Positions 18,852 to 28,067 of a DNA stretch of 64,000 nt are shown here, in pieces (the stretch's first letter is position 1; every line of letters starts with the position of its first letter). This DNA comes from Marinisporobacter balticus (GTDB taxonomy: Bacteria; Bacillota; Clostridia; Peptostreptococcales; Thermotaleaceae), in assembly GCF_004345705.1 (NCBI RefSeq), contig NZ_SLWV01000017.1, forward strand, positions 12,352-76,351, in the 5' to 3' direction. Below the pieces are notes generated by a model, which saw only the letters and a program-made list of their open reading frames with translations, did no database searches and was not told the origin of the DNA. The position numbers and the translations under genes are program-made.

Positions 18852-20303
18852 TTAAACAAGATTTTCAACAATACTTTTTATATAATGTAAAAGAACATTT
18901 GGAAATAGTCCTAGAAAAATTGTAATTCCTGTCAAAAGTATAATGGGTACTAACATTTTTATTGGAGGATCTAATTTCTTTATATCCTTTTTTTCCTCTC
19001 CATGGAAAAATGCTGTTACCACAATAGGCAATAAATATGCTGCTGTAAGAAAAGCGCTGAGTAACAAAATAATTGGGAAAATAATTTTGTTTTCAGTAAG
19101 TCCTCCTAAAGCCAAGTACCACTTGCTTACAAATCCATTTGTCGGCGGAATACCAATTAACGAAATAGATGCAATACTAAAGCACGTCATCGTCACAGGC
19201 ATTTGTTTTCCAATGCCTTTAATTTCATTTATATTTTTTTTATGTGTCATAAAATAGATTGCGCCTACACAAAAGAATAGGGTGATTTTTATGACTGCAT
19301 GATTCACAAGATGCAATAAACCTCCTATGAGCGCATTTTCATTCAGCAAGATAATTCCCAAAACAATATATCCTAATTGACTAATGGTTGAATAGGCTAA
19401 TCTTTTCTTTAAATTTTCCTGATGAAGTGCTAATAGCGACCCTAGCAGAATGGTAATGAAAACCAATACACTTGTATAAATGTTTCCATGAATTTGTCTG
19501 ATCGTTTCTGCACCAAATACAAAATAGCATACACGCACCAATACGAATATTCCAGATTTTACAACAGCCACAGCATGTAGTAATGAACTTACTGGTGTCG
19601 GTGCTACCATTGCAGCTGGTAGCCATGAATGAAAAGGTACAATTGCAGCTTTCACACCAAATCCTAAGAACATAACCATATAGATTGTCAATAACAATTT
19701 TGGATTATCTATATTTACAGTACCTAATACGCCGCCCTCAACAAAATTCAAACTATTGCTTATACTAAACAATAAAATCATTCCAAGCAGCGCTACCGTT
19801 GCCCCGCCTAAAGAGTAGATCAAATACTTTCTACCACTATAAAGGGCTTCTTTTGTTCCTGCATGGATTACTAGTGGAAATGTTGCCAAAGTTAATAATT
19901 CATAGAATATATATAATGTAAATAGATTTCCTGAAAAGGCAATCCCGAGGGTTATTCCAAGGGTTAGTATGAAAAACACAAAAAACCGTTCTTCCTTTCC
20001 TTCATGCTTCATATATGCCAAAGAATAAAAAGTCGTAAAAATCCATAAAATAGATGCCAATAACGCAAACAATATGCCTAATTTGTCTATTTTAAAATAA
20101 ATATCTAAAAATGGATTGATTTTTAATAAGTGAAATGCCTTTGCCCCTTCTATATTGAGGATTCCTATAAGCGCTAGCAAATTGATTGTTACTGCTGAAA
20201 TCACATAAAAAGTTTTTATTTTTTCACCCTTAAACAAAATCTTCGTCCCTGCTATCCCTAATAAAAAAGGAAGTATAATAGGAATAAGTATGATTGGTTC
20301 CAT
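18852..20303 (-). CDS. MrpD/NuoN-like antiporter subunit (second MrpD-type)
   Basis: 483-aa proton-conducting membrane subunit. Conserved blocks: YIFYELLTLATFPLVIHA with the TM5 glutamate, VPFHSWLPAAMVAPTPVSSLLHAVAVVKSG, and LLHLVNHAVIKITLFFCVGA. Start ATG 20303 behind AGGAGGG, 12 bases after the gene at 20316. It is one of four large subunits here; a canonical Mrp operon has only MrpA and MrpD. It probably contributes an additional proton or sodium channel. Confidence 0.88.
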   Translation of the reverse strand: MEPIILIPIILPFLLGIAGTKILFKGEKIKTFYVISAVTINLLALIGILNIEGAKAFHLLKINPFLDIYFKIDKLGILFALLASILWIFTTFYSLAYMKHEGKEERFFVFFILTLGITLGIAFSGNLFTLYIFYELLTLATFPLVIHAGTKEALYSGRKYLIYSLGGATVALLGMILLFSISNSLNFVEGGVLGTVNIDNPKLLLTIYMVMFLGFGVKAAIVPFHSWLPAAMVAPTPVSSLLHAVAVVKSGIFVLVRVCYFVFGAETIRQIHGNIYTSVLVFITILLGSLLALHQENLKKRLAYSTISQLGYIVLGIILLNENALIGGLLHLVNHAVIKITLFFCVGAIYFMTHKKNINEIKGIGKQMPVTMTCFSIASISLIGIPPTNGFVSKWYLALGGLTENKIIFPIILLLSAFLTAAYLLPIVVTAFFHGEEKKDIKKLDPPIKMLVPIILLTGITIFLGLFPNVLLHYIKSIVENLV

Positions 20304-20315
20304 TTATTGTCCCTC

Positions 20316-21788
20316 CTAAATAAGCCCTATACGAATCATATCCATGATCTTATTTGAACCTGCACCTATAGCAATCATTCCTATGATTAGCATCATCAAT
20401 GGCAACAACTCTTTTATTGATTTTTCATTGGATTTATATATTTTTCCCGCAAGGTTTTCTTCTCCAAAATAGCCATTTACGATAATTGGGAAATAGTAGA
20501 GCGCATTTAATAAACTGCTCATAAGTATTGCTCCGATCAACATGAATTCTCCAGCGTCTATACTTGCAAGGGACAAATACCACTTGCTTATAAACCCAGG
20601 AAGTATTGGAATTCCTACCATAGACAAAGCCCCTATCGTAAATAGTCCTAAAGTATAAGGCATTTCCTTACCAATACCTTTTAGCTCACTCAATTTTTTC
20701 TTCCCAGACTTTTCAATCATAGCCCCTGCCGCTAAAAATAGTGCTGATTTTGTAACCGCATGCCCGATAATATGAAAGATTGCCATGGTAAGACCTAACT
20801 TGTTTCCAAGTCCGATTCCAAAAAATATATATCCTACCTGAGCTACGCTCGAATAGGCAATAACCCTTTTGATTTCTTTTTGCTTGATCGCTAATACAGA
20901 ACCCATAATCATTCCCATAGTACCTAATATTAAAATCAAATTGAGTATAGCAAATTCTCGGATGATTTCAAACCCAAATACGCCATATAATATTTTTATC
21001 AAAAGGAGAATAGGTGCTTTTAGTACCAAAGCTGACAATATTGCACTTGAAGAAGCTGGGGCACTCGAATGCGCATCTGGTAGCCATACATGCAGTGGGA
21101 ACATGGCACTTTTAATCCCTATGCCTACTGTACATAATCCCGCAGCAATGTGTAATGTATTCTTGTAAACCGCATGCACATTCATAATCTCTTTGTGTAT
21201 ATACGTCATATTTAAATTGCCTGTTATATCATATAAAAACGCAATACCCATTAACACAAGACCCGAACCTAAGCTACTCAAAATCAGATATTTTAAAGTA
21301 GCCGCAATATTTTCTTTTTTATCTTTCACAACAATAATCCCACACGAAGCTAATGTGGTCACTTCTATAAACACAAAGCAATTGAATAAATCATTTGAAA
21401 ATACCATCCCTAATAAGGAACCCAGCAAAATATTAACTAGTAAATAATAAAAAGAAACTTTATTATCTTTCACTTCTTTCTCCACACTATATACGGAATA
21501 CCATAAAATAAGGGTAGCAACCATTGTAAATAACATAGCCATTATTGCCTCTATCATGCCAATTTTAAATTCTATTCCCCATGGAGCATCCCAGTGTCCT
21601 ACTCTGTAGAAATACGCACCATTTTTAGTAATAAAAATCCATGTGTAAATAGACAAAATCATCGAGATCCCCATCGTGAATAAACTTAAACCCTTTACAA
21701 AAATATTTTTTTTCATTAGCGGCATGATAAATGCGCTTATAAATAAAATTAATATCATCAGTAAAGGAAAATTTTTTGCATAAGTCAA
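20316..21788 (-). CDS. mnhD: MrpD-type Na+/H+ antiporter subunit
   Basis: 490-aa proton-conducting membrane subunit directly after mnhC, the standard MrpD/MbhH position. Motifs: CFVFIEVTTLASCGIIVV, FPLHVWLPDAHSSAPASSSA, IFHIIGHAVTKSALFLAAGA. The start is TTG 21788 behind a GGGGGG ribosome binding site, as no in-frame ATG fits. It forms the ion-translocating core with MnhC. Confidence 0.9.
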   Translation of the reverse strand: MTYAKNFPLLMILILFISAFIMPLMKKNIFVKGLSLFTMGISMILSIYTWIFITKNGAYFYRVGHWDAPWGIEFKIGMIEAIMAMLFTMVATLILWYSVYSVEKEVKDNKVSFYYLLVNILLGSLLGMVFSNDLFNCFVFIEVTTLASCGIIVVKDKKENIAATLKYLILSSLGSGLVLMGIAFLYDITGNLNMTYIHKEIMNVHAVYKNTLHIAAGLCTVGIGIKSAMFPLHVWLPDAHSSAPASSSAILSALVLKAPILLLIKILYGVFGFEIIREFAILNLILILGTMGMIMGSVLAIKQKEIKRVIAYSSVAQVGYIFFGIGLGNKLGLTMAIFHIIGHAVTKSALFLAAGAMIEKSGKKKLSELKGIGKEMPYTLGLFTIGALSMVGIPILPGFISKWYLSLASIDAGEFMLIGAILMSSLLNALYYFPIIVNGYFGEENLAGKIYKSNEKSIKELLPLMMLIIGMIAIGAGSNKIMDMIRIGLI

Positions 21789-21789
21789 T

Positions 21790-22152
21790 TTAATCCCCCC
21801 TCATTCTTGTAATTTCATCTAGTTCAATGGTGCCATATTTTTCATAAATCTTTATTGTAAGTGCTAAAGCAAAGGCTGTAATACTTACTGCTACAACAAT
21901 TCCTGTAAGCATTAATGCAGTAGGCAAAGGATTAATATATCCTTCTATTCCTTTGTGGATCCCCTTAATAATGGGCGCTTCCTTCCCTATGATATTTCCC
22001 TTTGCGATAAAAAATAAAAATACAGCCGTATCCATAATATTCATACCAATAATTTTTTTAATCAAGTTATTATGGAGTAGTAATGTCACAAAACCGATCC
22101 CAAATAAAATCATTGAACCTGTTTCAAAATAATTTGTAAGTAGTCTTTCCAT
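21790..22152 (-). CDS. mnhC: Na+/H+ antiporter subunit MnhC (NuoK-like)
   Basis: 120-aa, three-helix NuoK-like subunit of the Mrp complex. The conserved core GIGFVTLLLHNNLIKKIIGMNI and DPLPTAL-like NPLPTALMLTGIVV are present. ATG 22152 has AAGGAG seven bases upstream; the longer frame from 22170 would put the start inside that site. The gene begins right at the end of mnhB. Confidence 0.92.
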   Translation of the reverse strand: MERLLTNYFETGSMILFGIGFVTLLLHNNLIKKIIGMNIMDTAVFLFFIAKGNIIGKEAPIIKGIHKGIEGYINPLPTALMLTGIVVAVSITAFALALTIKIYEKYGTIELDEITRMRGD

Positions 22153-22153
22153 A

Positions 22154-22573
22154 TTATATTTCTCCTTCATAAAACAAACTGAAAAAAAAGTATACAGTTA
22201 CTGAAACAATGATTCCTACAGCCATATTTAGTGGCAATAAATATCCTCCACTTAAGATATTTCCAGGTTTTCCAAGCGGTAACTGTGGCAAATCAATATG
22301 GCTGCCTCCTGTAATAAAGCTGTATCCTTTTAAAATTCCATATATAATTAATGCGCCGCACATGCATGTCATAAGCTTTTTATAACTTAGTTTTTCTCTG
22401 GTTCTCTCCCTTTCATATACCATTCGATACAAAATCAAACTCGTACCAAGGATAGTGCCGCCAGCAAATCCTCCTCCTGGCGAAAGATGTCCATGAAAAA
22501 TTACATACAACCCAAAAATTTGTATAAAGGGAATAATTATTTTACTTATTTCTTTTAGTATAGTGTTATGCAT
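22154..22573 (-). CDS. mnhB: Na+/H+ antiporter subunit MnhB
   Basis: 139-aa subunit with four predicted helices. The MnhB signature is visible: FGLYVIFHGHLSPGGGFAGGTIL and a later GYLLPLNMAVGIIVS. The start at ATG 22573 has AAAGGGAG upstream; a longer frame from 22618 runs through a basic stretch overlapping the previous gene and was rejected. In Mbh nomenclature this is MbhF. Confidence 0.92.
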   Translation of the reverse strand: MHNTILKEISKIIIPFIQIFGLYVIFHGHLSPGGGFAGGTILGTSLILYRMVYERERTREKLSYKKLMTCMCGALIIYGILKGYSFITGGSHIDLPQLPLGKPGNILSGGYLLPLNMAVGIIVSVTVYFFFSLFYEGEI

Positions 22574-22589
22574 ATGACGCACTCCCTTT

Positions 22590-22868
22590 CTACATTTCTT
22601 TTTCTTTTTTGAAAACAATCAAAACAGTTATTGCACCCGTAAACAGTACAGTCGCTTCAGCAAAGGTATCAAAAGCACGGTAATCTAATATAATTCCCGT
22701 AACAATATTGAGTGCACCCGTCTCTTCCACACCATCTTCTATATACCGCTTTGCGACATAGTTATTTGCTGGATTATTGTTTTTCCCAAACTCAGGTAGT
22801 TCTGCCACCCCGATAAGTAGTATCCCTACAATAAGCGTTGTTAATACGATAGCAATAATTTTCCTCAT
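22590..22868 (-). CDS. MbhE-like subunit (MrpA C-terminal / MrpB-like segment)
   Basis: 92-aa protein with two helices and a short external segment. Its motif GALNIVTGIILDYRAFDTFAEATVLFTGAITVL-type region (residues 51-83) is the hallmark of MbhE, which corresponds to the end of MrpA in fused versions. It overlaps the upstream gene by 4 bases (ATGA type), implying coupled translation. Confidence 0.88.
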   Translation of the reverse strand: MRKIIAIVLTTLIVGILLIGVAELPEFGKNNNPANNYVAKRYIEDGVEETGALNIVTGIILDYRAFDTFAEATVLFTGAITVLIVFKKEKEM

Positions 22869-23104
22869 TTATTCTCACCTCTTATTTTTTTAAGTGTAAG
22901 AACAAATAGCAACGTAGTGATACCTGCACCCACCGCAGCTTCTGTGATAGCCAAATCAGGCGCATTTAGTTGTTGCCATAGTATGGCCATCAAGAGACTA
23001 TAAACCATAAAAACGATAATTGCTCCTAATAGATCTTTTATTACCGATACGGCAATAGATGCACCGATTAAAAACAATAATATAATAATGCCAAACATTT
23101 GCAT
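22865..23104 (-). CDS. MbhD/DUF4040-type subunit
   Basis: 79-aa, three-helix subunit equivalent to the MrpA C-terminal domain (MbhD, DUF4040). The family block QQLNAPDLAITEAAVGAGITT is visible in residues 44-64. I chose ATG 23104 with GGAG eight bases upstream over GTG 23113. A 98-bp gap separates it from mnhG, the only large gap in the operon. Confidence 0.87.
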   Translation of the reverse strand: MQMFGIIILLFLIGASIAVSVIKDLLGAIIVFMVYSLLMAILWQQLNAPDLAITEAAVGAGITTLLFVLTLKKIRGENK

Positions 23105-23211
23105 AATGCTCACTCCATTAATTTTTTATTAGGGTTTTCCTGATCTCCCTTTGATCCGCAAATATCTTATCTATACTAACGAAGCTTCCTAAAATAGTAA
23201 TTTCTCTATTT

Positions 23212-23514
23212 TTATTTTTGAGAATTTGACGTTTTCTCCTTCCACTGTATATATGCTGCCTTTGATATTAAATGTGTTGCTGTTGGATTGGTAATCCAAA
23301 GAAAAACAATTACCAATAAAAGCTTAAAACTCGTAAACCCCCATCCGCTATAGATCATAAGTGCCATCAAACAAAGTACCGCCCCTAATGTATCACATTT
23401 TGCTGCACTATGTGCTCTTGTGAATAAATCACGAAATCTTAAAATTCCAATTGTTCCCACAACAAAGAAGAATACTCCCCCTAAAAGAAAAATTGTCATT
23501 AATATAACTTTCAT
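23212..23514 (-). CDS. mnhG: Na+/H+ antiporter subunit MnhG
   Basis: 100-aa, three-helix subunit. The signature GILRFRDLFTRAHSAAKCDT and TNPTATHLISKAA identify MnhG/PhaG. It overlaps mnhF by 4 bases. Equivalent to MbhC. Confidence 0.93.
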   Translation of the reverse strand: MKVILMTIFLLGGVFFFVVGTIGILRFRDLFTRAHSAAKCDTLGAVLCLMALMIYSGWGFTSFKLLLVIVFLWITNPTATHLISKAAYIQWKEKTSNSQK

Positions 23515-23783
23515 TGACTTTTTCCTCCTGCCTTTTCTATAAAATTAGAGATAACAATAGATGCCACAAAACTTATAAGGGCATAGACCAATACCACATC
23601 AATAAAATAAGTTTCCTTAAAAATAAAAGAAATCATAGAAATCAATAAAATAGTCTTTGTCCCAATTACATTAATTGCAATCAATCGATCTGCAGCGCTA
23701 GGCCCCTTTATTGCTCTAATCATGCATAAAGCAATCGTAAAAGATAAAATCAAGCAGGATAATACCAACAATTTATGTATCAT
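23511..23783 (-). CDS. mnhF: Na+/H+ antiporter subunit MnhF
   Basis: 90-aa, three-helix subunit. The conserved GPSAADRLIAINVIGTKTI and FIDVVLVYALISFVA are present. Start ATG 23783 with GAGGAG upstream, four bases after mnhE. Equivalent to MbhB. Confidence 0.93.
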   Translation of the reverse strand: MIHKLLVLSCLILSFTIALCMIRAIKGPSAADRLIAINVIGTKTILLISMISFIFKETYFIDVVLVYALISFVASIVISNFIEKAGGKSQ

Positions 23784-23787
23784 TTCT

Positions 23788-24264
23788 CTACTCCTCTACT
23801 TCTAAAAGAATTTTTTCAAATTTTGAATTTAAGACATCTTCTATATAGTCTTTTTTTAAGCAATGTACCGTCAATGCATCCTCTTTCATAAAAACTGTAA
23901 GGGTTCCAGGTGTCAATGTAATAGAGTTAGCAAGGATCGTTCTATAAAAATCTGTTTTAAGTTTTGAATGAACCGTTACAATTTCTGGTGATATATCCAT
24001 CTTAGGACTTAATACAATCTTTGCTACTTGAAAATTTGCTACAACAATTTCTTTAATCAATATCCAAAAATATAATATCCAGTAGTATATCTTTCGCGGA
24101 CTACGAAAAGTTTTTTCTCCATTGCAATGAATTAGGTTTTTATTAAATAGATATACACCCATACATATGCATAAACCTATCCATATTCTTTCAACATTCA
24201 TTTTTTCTGCTAATATGATCCAAAACAAAGCGAACATTACTATATATCTGCTCATTTTATTCAT
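23788..24264 (-). CDS. mnhE: Na+/H+ antiporter subunit MnhE
   Basis: 158-aa subunit, first gene of the antiporter operon. Two or three N-terminal helices precede a cytoplasmic domain with the MnhE motif FYRTILANSITLTPGTLTVF (about 108-127). The start is ATG 24264; the earlier ATG 24276 lies in the GGAGGATTTT ribosome binding site. The order E, F, G, D', E', B, C, D equals mbhA-H of Pyrococcus, but no [NiFe]-hydrogenase genes follow. Confidence 0.93.
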   Translation of the reverse strand: MNKMSRYIVMFALFWIILAEKMNVERIWIGLCICMGVYLFNKNLIHCNGEKTFRSPRKIYYWILYFWILIKEIVVANFQVAKIVLSPKMDISPEIVTVHSKLKTDFYRTILANSITLTPGTLTVFMKEDALTVHCLKKDYIEDVLNSKFEKILLEVEE

Positions 24265-24398
24265 AAAATCCTCCATTTTTATAGTTTCTATGTTTATTTA
24301 TTATTATTTAATGTATGCAATATTTATGCCAACTAGCATCGCCCTTATTAAGCATTCTTTGTAAACCTGTATTTTACCTATATATAAATATTTATTTC

Positions 24399-24454
24399 CA
24401 AAAAAAAGAAGACCTATCATTGAAAATTTGATTCAATAGTCCATCTTCTTTTTC
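24399..24454 (-). terminator. Terminator of the sigma-54 regulator gene
   Basis: AAGAAGA/TCTTCTT outer arms with an inner ATTGAA/TTCAAT stem, then seven or more T on the minus strand. It lies 67-122 bases past the regulator stop. Confidence 0.75.
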
Positions 24455-24520
24455 ATTTTGGAACACTTTTAGTTTGTCTTCTTTTTAACAATTGTATCAT
24501 TATGATACGCATGTTTCATT

Positions 24521-26521
24521 TTAGAACATATCCAACGCATATTTTTCTATTTTTCTATATAATGTACTTCTTCCAATCCCTAAAATTTTCGAAGCCAATG
24601 CAATATTGCCATTTACTTCTTGCATTGTTTTTGTAATTGCCATTTTTTCAATTTCTTCTAAAGACATTAGTTCATCTACTAACCCTAGCCTTTTTGGAAG
24701 ATTGCTAGATTTCATATAGTTCGGTAAATGCTTATAATCTAAAACTTCTTCATGATTTACTATATTTACAACAAGTTGTACTACATTTTGTAACTCTCGA
24801 ACATTTCCTGGCCAATGATACTGCATCATTCCTCTATAAAAACTCTCATGCACCTTTTCGATTTCTTTTCCCATACGTTTACTAAATTTTTCTATGAAAT
24901 GATCTGTAAATATTCTGATATCATCTTTTCGATCCCTTAAAGAAGGTGTTTTGATCGGCATTACATTCAATCTATAAAATAGATCTTCTCTAAAATTTCC
25001 AAGTTCTACCTCTTTTTTTAAATCTTTATGTGTTGCTGCAATCACTCTTACATCTACAGGTACCACATTATGGCCACCAATTCTTACAATTTGTTTTGTT
25101 TCTAGTACCCTAAGTAAATTCGCTTGTATATCTAATGGCATATCTCCTATTTCATCTAAAAACACAGTTCCTCCATCTGCAAGTTCAAATTTCCCTGGAT
25201 GTCCACCTCTTTTTGCTCCTGTAAAAGCCCCTTCTACGTAGCCAAAAAGTTCACTACCAACAAGTTCTCTTGGGATCGCTCCGCAATTTAAAAATACAAA
25301 AGGTTTCTTCCTACGAGAACTTTCATTATGGATTGCTTGTGCAAATAATTCTTTTCCTGTTCCACTTTCTCCTAATAATAAAATCGTCGCATTTGTATTT
25401 GCAAATAAAGATGCAATTTCTATCGCTTTCTTAATGGCTTTGCTTTTACCCAATATATCATCGAAAGTAAACCTTGCTTCAGCACCTACAATCTTATTTA
25501 CCAAACTGTGTACCATTTTCGCTTCTTTAAAGGTAATTACAAGTCCTTCCACTTCTCTAGTAAATTGATCCTTTATTGGCGTTACCGTTACAATACAAGA
25601 AATATTTGTCCCTTTCTGCGTTTTAAAAAGTATTTCTTCTTCTTCATACTTTTTTCTATTATGGATTCTTTTCATAATTTTATCATAATTTTTTTGTTCC
25701 AATATGGTGCGAATGTTTTTTTCTACAATGTCCTCTTCTTTTAATCCTAAAAACCTCCGCGCAAATAAATTAATATCCATAATCATGCCTTTATTGTCTG
25801 TACAAATCAAGCCATCTGAAATTGACTGCATAATGGCATAAAAATGCTTATTCGCCATATCTAACTGTTTGTTAATCTTTTCTAGTTTCATTTTTTTTTC
25901 GATTGCCTGAGCAGCAGCAACTACCATTCCTAATGTATGTGGATGCACATTTTCATTGCTTCCTGTGGCACTTAATATACCAACAATTTCTTTTTTTTCA
26001 TCTCTTATAGGACATGCTGAAGAAGCCCAGTTATGATATTGCTTACAATAATGCTCTGCACCCAATACTTGAATAGGTTTTCCAATTTCTAGTGCCGTAC
26101 CCAAAGCATTTGTTCCAATCACATTTTCTCTAACATTACAGCCTTTATAAACATTTAAATTCCCATATTCCTCAACAAGCTTATTATCTCCAATCGTTTC
26201 TAAAACATAACCATCTTTATCTGTAAGCCTTACAATAAACCCAGTATTTTCAACAATTTTACGAAGACTATTCATAAAAGGCATGGCTGTATTAATAAAA
26301 GACATAGCATTTTTATATCTCTCGTCAAATGCTTCATTCGATAAAGTATCCTCTATTTTTGAAACCAAAGGATCAATCCCATGTAATTTACTACGCATCC
26401 ATGAGTACGAAATGACATCTCTTATTAATTCTTTCTCTATGGTACCATTAGATAAAAATAACTCCCAAGCCTTTATAAAGCCTTCATTTTTTCTTAATAG
26501 CTTTTTTCCAGGCAAATACAT
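24521..26521 (-). CDS. Sigma-54-dependent transcriptional activator (GAF-PAS-AAA+-Fis)
   Basis: 666-aa enhancer-binding protein of the AcoR type. A GAF-like sensor region (about 60-210, containing NVIGTNALGTALEIGKPIQV) is followed by a PAS domain (about 225-330), the AAA+ domain with Walker A GESGTGKE, the sigma-54 contact loop GAFTGA and Walker B VFLDEIGD, and a C-terminal Fis-type helix-turn-helix (ASKILGIGRSTLYRKIEKY). Its target is not evident. It is transcribed away from the HD-GYP gene and toward the antiporter operon, separated from it by a terminator. I found no good -24/-12 promoter in the window. Confidence 0.94.
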   Translation of the reverse strand: MYLPGKKLLRKNEGFIKAWELFLSNGTIEKELIRDVISYSWMRSKLHGIDPLVSKIEDTLSNEAFDERYKNAMSFINTAMPFMNSLRKIVENTGFIVRLTDKDGYVLETIGDNKLVEEYGNLNVYKGCNVRENVIGTNALGTALEIGKPIQVLGAEHYCKQYHNWASSACPIRDEKKEIVGILSATGSNENVHPHTLGMVVAAAQAIEKKMKLEKINKQLDMANKHFYAIMQSISDGLICTDNKGMIMDINLFARRFLGLKEEDIVEKNIRTILEQKNYDKIMKRIHNRKKYEEEEILFKTQKGTNISCIVTVTPIKDQFTREVEGLVITFKEAKMVHSLVNKIVGAEARFTFDDILGKSKAIKKAIEIASLFANTNATILLLGESGTGKELFAQAIHNESSRRKKPFVFLNCGAIPRELVGSELFGYVEGAFTGAKRGGHPGKFELADGGTVFLDEIGDMPLDIQANLLRVLETKQIVRIGGHNVVPVDVRVIAATHKDLKKEVELGNFREDLFYRLNVMPIKTPSLRDRKDDIRIFTDHFIEKFSKRMGKEIEKVHESFYRGMMQYHWPGNVRELQNVVQLVVNIVNHEEVLDYKHLPNYMKSSNLPKRLGLVDELMSLEEIEKMAITKTMQEVNGNIALASKILGIGRSTLYRKIEKYALDMF

Positions 26522-26806
26522 TCCTCCTAATTATTGTTTTTAAAAATTATCTCATTTTTATTTATTATATCATTCCTATGCAGTTATAAAACTTCTTTCA
26601 AAACAAAACTTTCACTATTATGAAACTAAAATAGTGCCAAGCGACTATAGGGTTTTCCCTTTTTATAGCCGAATTTATAATATAAGAGGATCGTTTAAAT
26701 GCATCATGAAACATTGAATTTAATGGAAATTTTTCACGCACCGTTGAAAAAAGTATATATTTTATGGATACTAAATAAAATTTCAAATCTGAAATGAGGG
26801 AAATCT

Positions 26807-27973
26807 ATGGAAACCAATCAATTAAAGCCCATTAAAATATCAGTAAATAAGTTAACAAAGAATATGATTATTGCAACGGATATATTAAATAACCAAGGCA
26901 AAAAACTTGTAAGTGCAGGCTATCAGGTAAAAACACCTGCACGAGTGCGAGACTTATTAGAAAACCACAAAATCCAGATTATAGAAATTAATAGCACTCA
27001 AGGAAACGCACGAATTCCAATGGACATATTTTCAGAAAATCAATCTGATCAACTTATAACAGATGAACAAAATTTCCCTGTTCCTGATGCAAAAGATATG
27101 GCTCTAACAAATACACTTGAAGAGGAAATTCTTTGCTTCAAAGAAGTTTTTCCTTCAACAAAACAGCGCATAAATGATGATTTTAATACTATATTATATG
27201 GAAAACCATTAACACATGAAAAATTAAAAGAACATACAAAAGAACATCTTAAGATTTTCAATTTACGGACAAATATATTTCAGCTTATTGAAACAATGCG
27301 GAAAATAGACGATAGCATTTATACCCAATGTTATAATATTGCTTTAACAAGCTATATGATCGGTAAATGGATAGGTTTATCTGAAAAAGATTTGGAAGAA
27401 TTATTTTTAGCAGGCATACTAACAGATATTGGGAAGCTTAATGTACCAAAACCACTTTTAGATAAAAAAGATTTTCTTACACATAAAGAACAAATGGAAA
27501 TTGATAAACATGTAATCTATAGCTATAACCTTATAAAACAGTATCCATGTATTCCTAATAAAATAAAGCAAGCTGTACTCACACACCACGAAAAAATGAA
27601 TAGCACTGGATATCCTTTTAAATTAAAAGGATCCGATCTTTCTTTATATAGTAGAATTATCGCTATATCAGATGTATATAATACATTAACAACAAAAAAC
27701 CTTGAAAACACCACAGTATTTGATACCATAAAACATATGGAAATAGCCTATAAAAATACACTGGATACAAATATATTGTATACTTTCTTAAATCGCATAG
27801 GTAATTGTTTTATTGGTCAGAGGATACGATTAGCAAACAAAGAAATGGGCGAAATCATTTTTATAAACAATCATCATCTAAACAAACCCCTCATAAAATT
27901 AGAATGTAATAACGAGATTATAGATTTAAATCGTTATAAATTCCCTTGGCGGATTCAAGAATTTATTATGTAA
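26807..27973 (+). CDS. HD-GYP family protein with degenerate metal site
   Basis: 388-aa protein. Residues 1-160 form an N-terminal region of the kind that precedes clostridial HD-GYP domains; the HD-GYP domain spans about 165-320; and a C-terminal tail (330-388) follows. HD-GYP enzymes hydrolyse cyclic di-GMP. Here the first metal histidine is C175 (YTQC), and the HD motif reads TD (T206-D207 in LTDIGK). H235, H260-H261 and the GYP at 268-270 remain. Loss of two metal ligands suggests no hydrolysis, perhaps a c-di-GMP sensor. Start behind GAGGG. Confidence 0.85.
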   Translation: METNQLKPIKISVNKLTKNMIIATDILNNQGKKLVSAGYQVKTPARVRDLLENHKIQIIEINSTQGNARIPMDIFSENQSDQLITDEQNFPVPDAKDMALTNTLEEEILCFKEVFPSTKQRINDDFNTILYGKPLTHEKLKEHTKEHLKIFNLRTNIFQLIETMRKIDDSIYTQCYNIALTSYMIGKWIGLSEKDLEELFLAGILTDIGKLNVPKPLLDKKDFLTHKEQMEIDKHVIYSYNLIKQYPCIPNKIKQAVLTHHEKMNSTGYPFKLKGSDLSLYSRIIAISDVYNTLTTKNLENTTVFDTIKHMEIAYKNTLDTNILYTFLNRIGNCFIGQRIRLANKEMGEIIFINNHHLNKPLIKLECNNEIIDLNRYKFPWRIQEFIM

Positions 27974-28032
27974 TCAAGAATCTCTAAGTACATTTTATTT
28001 TTCCCATAGCTACTTTGAGATAAAATACTTTT

Positions 28033-28067
28033 AAAAAAGAACACGCCATCATGGGCTGTTCTTTTTT
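28033..28067. terminator. Bidirectional terminator
   Basis: AAAAGAACA and TGTTCTTTT arms with an inner GCC/GGC, flanked by A and T runs, between the convergent HD-GYP and sensor kinase genes. Confidence 0.88.

Noticed and set aside
14823..24264. Membrane-bound [NiFe]-hydrogenase (Mbh) operon
   Set aside because: Gene order of the antiporter part matches mbhA-H, but no hydrogenase large or small subunit or Fe-S subunit is present.
26630..26650. Sigma-54 promoter (minus-strand TTGGCAC-like) upstream of the regulator
   Set aside because: The -12 element reads GT instead of GC, so it does not fit the consensus.
26643..26669. Hairpin upstream of the HD-GYP gene considered as a c-di-GMP riboswitch
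   Set aside because: The GEMM core and tetraloop-receptor sequences could not be aligned, and a TATAAT at 26676-26681 would place the hairpin upstream of transcription.
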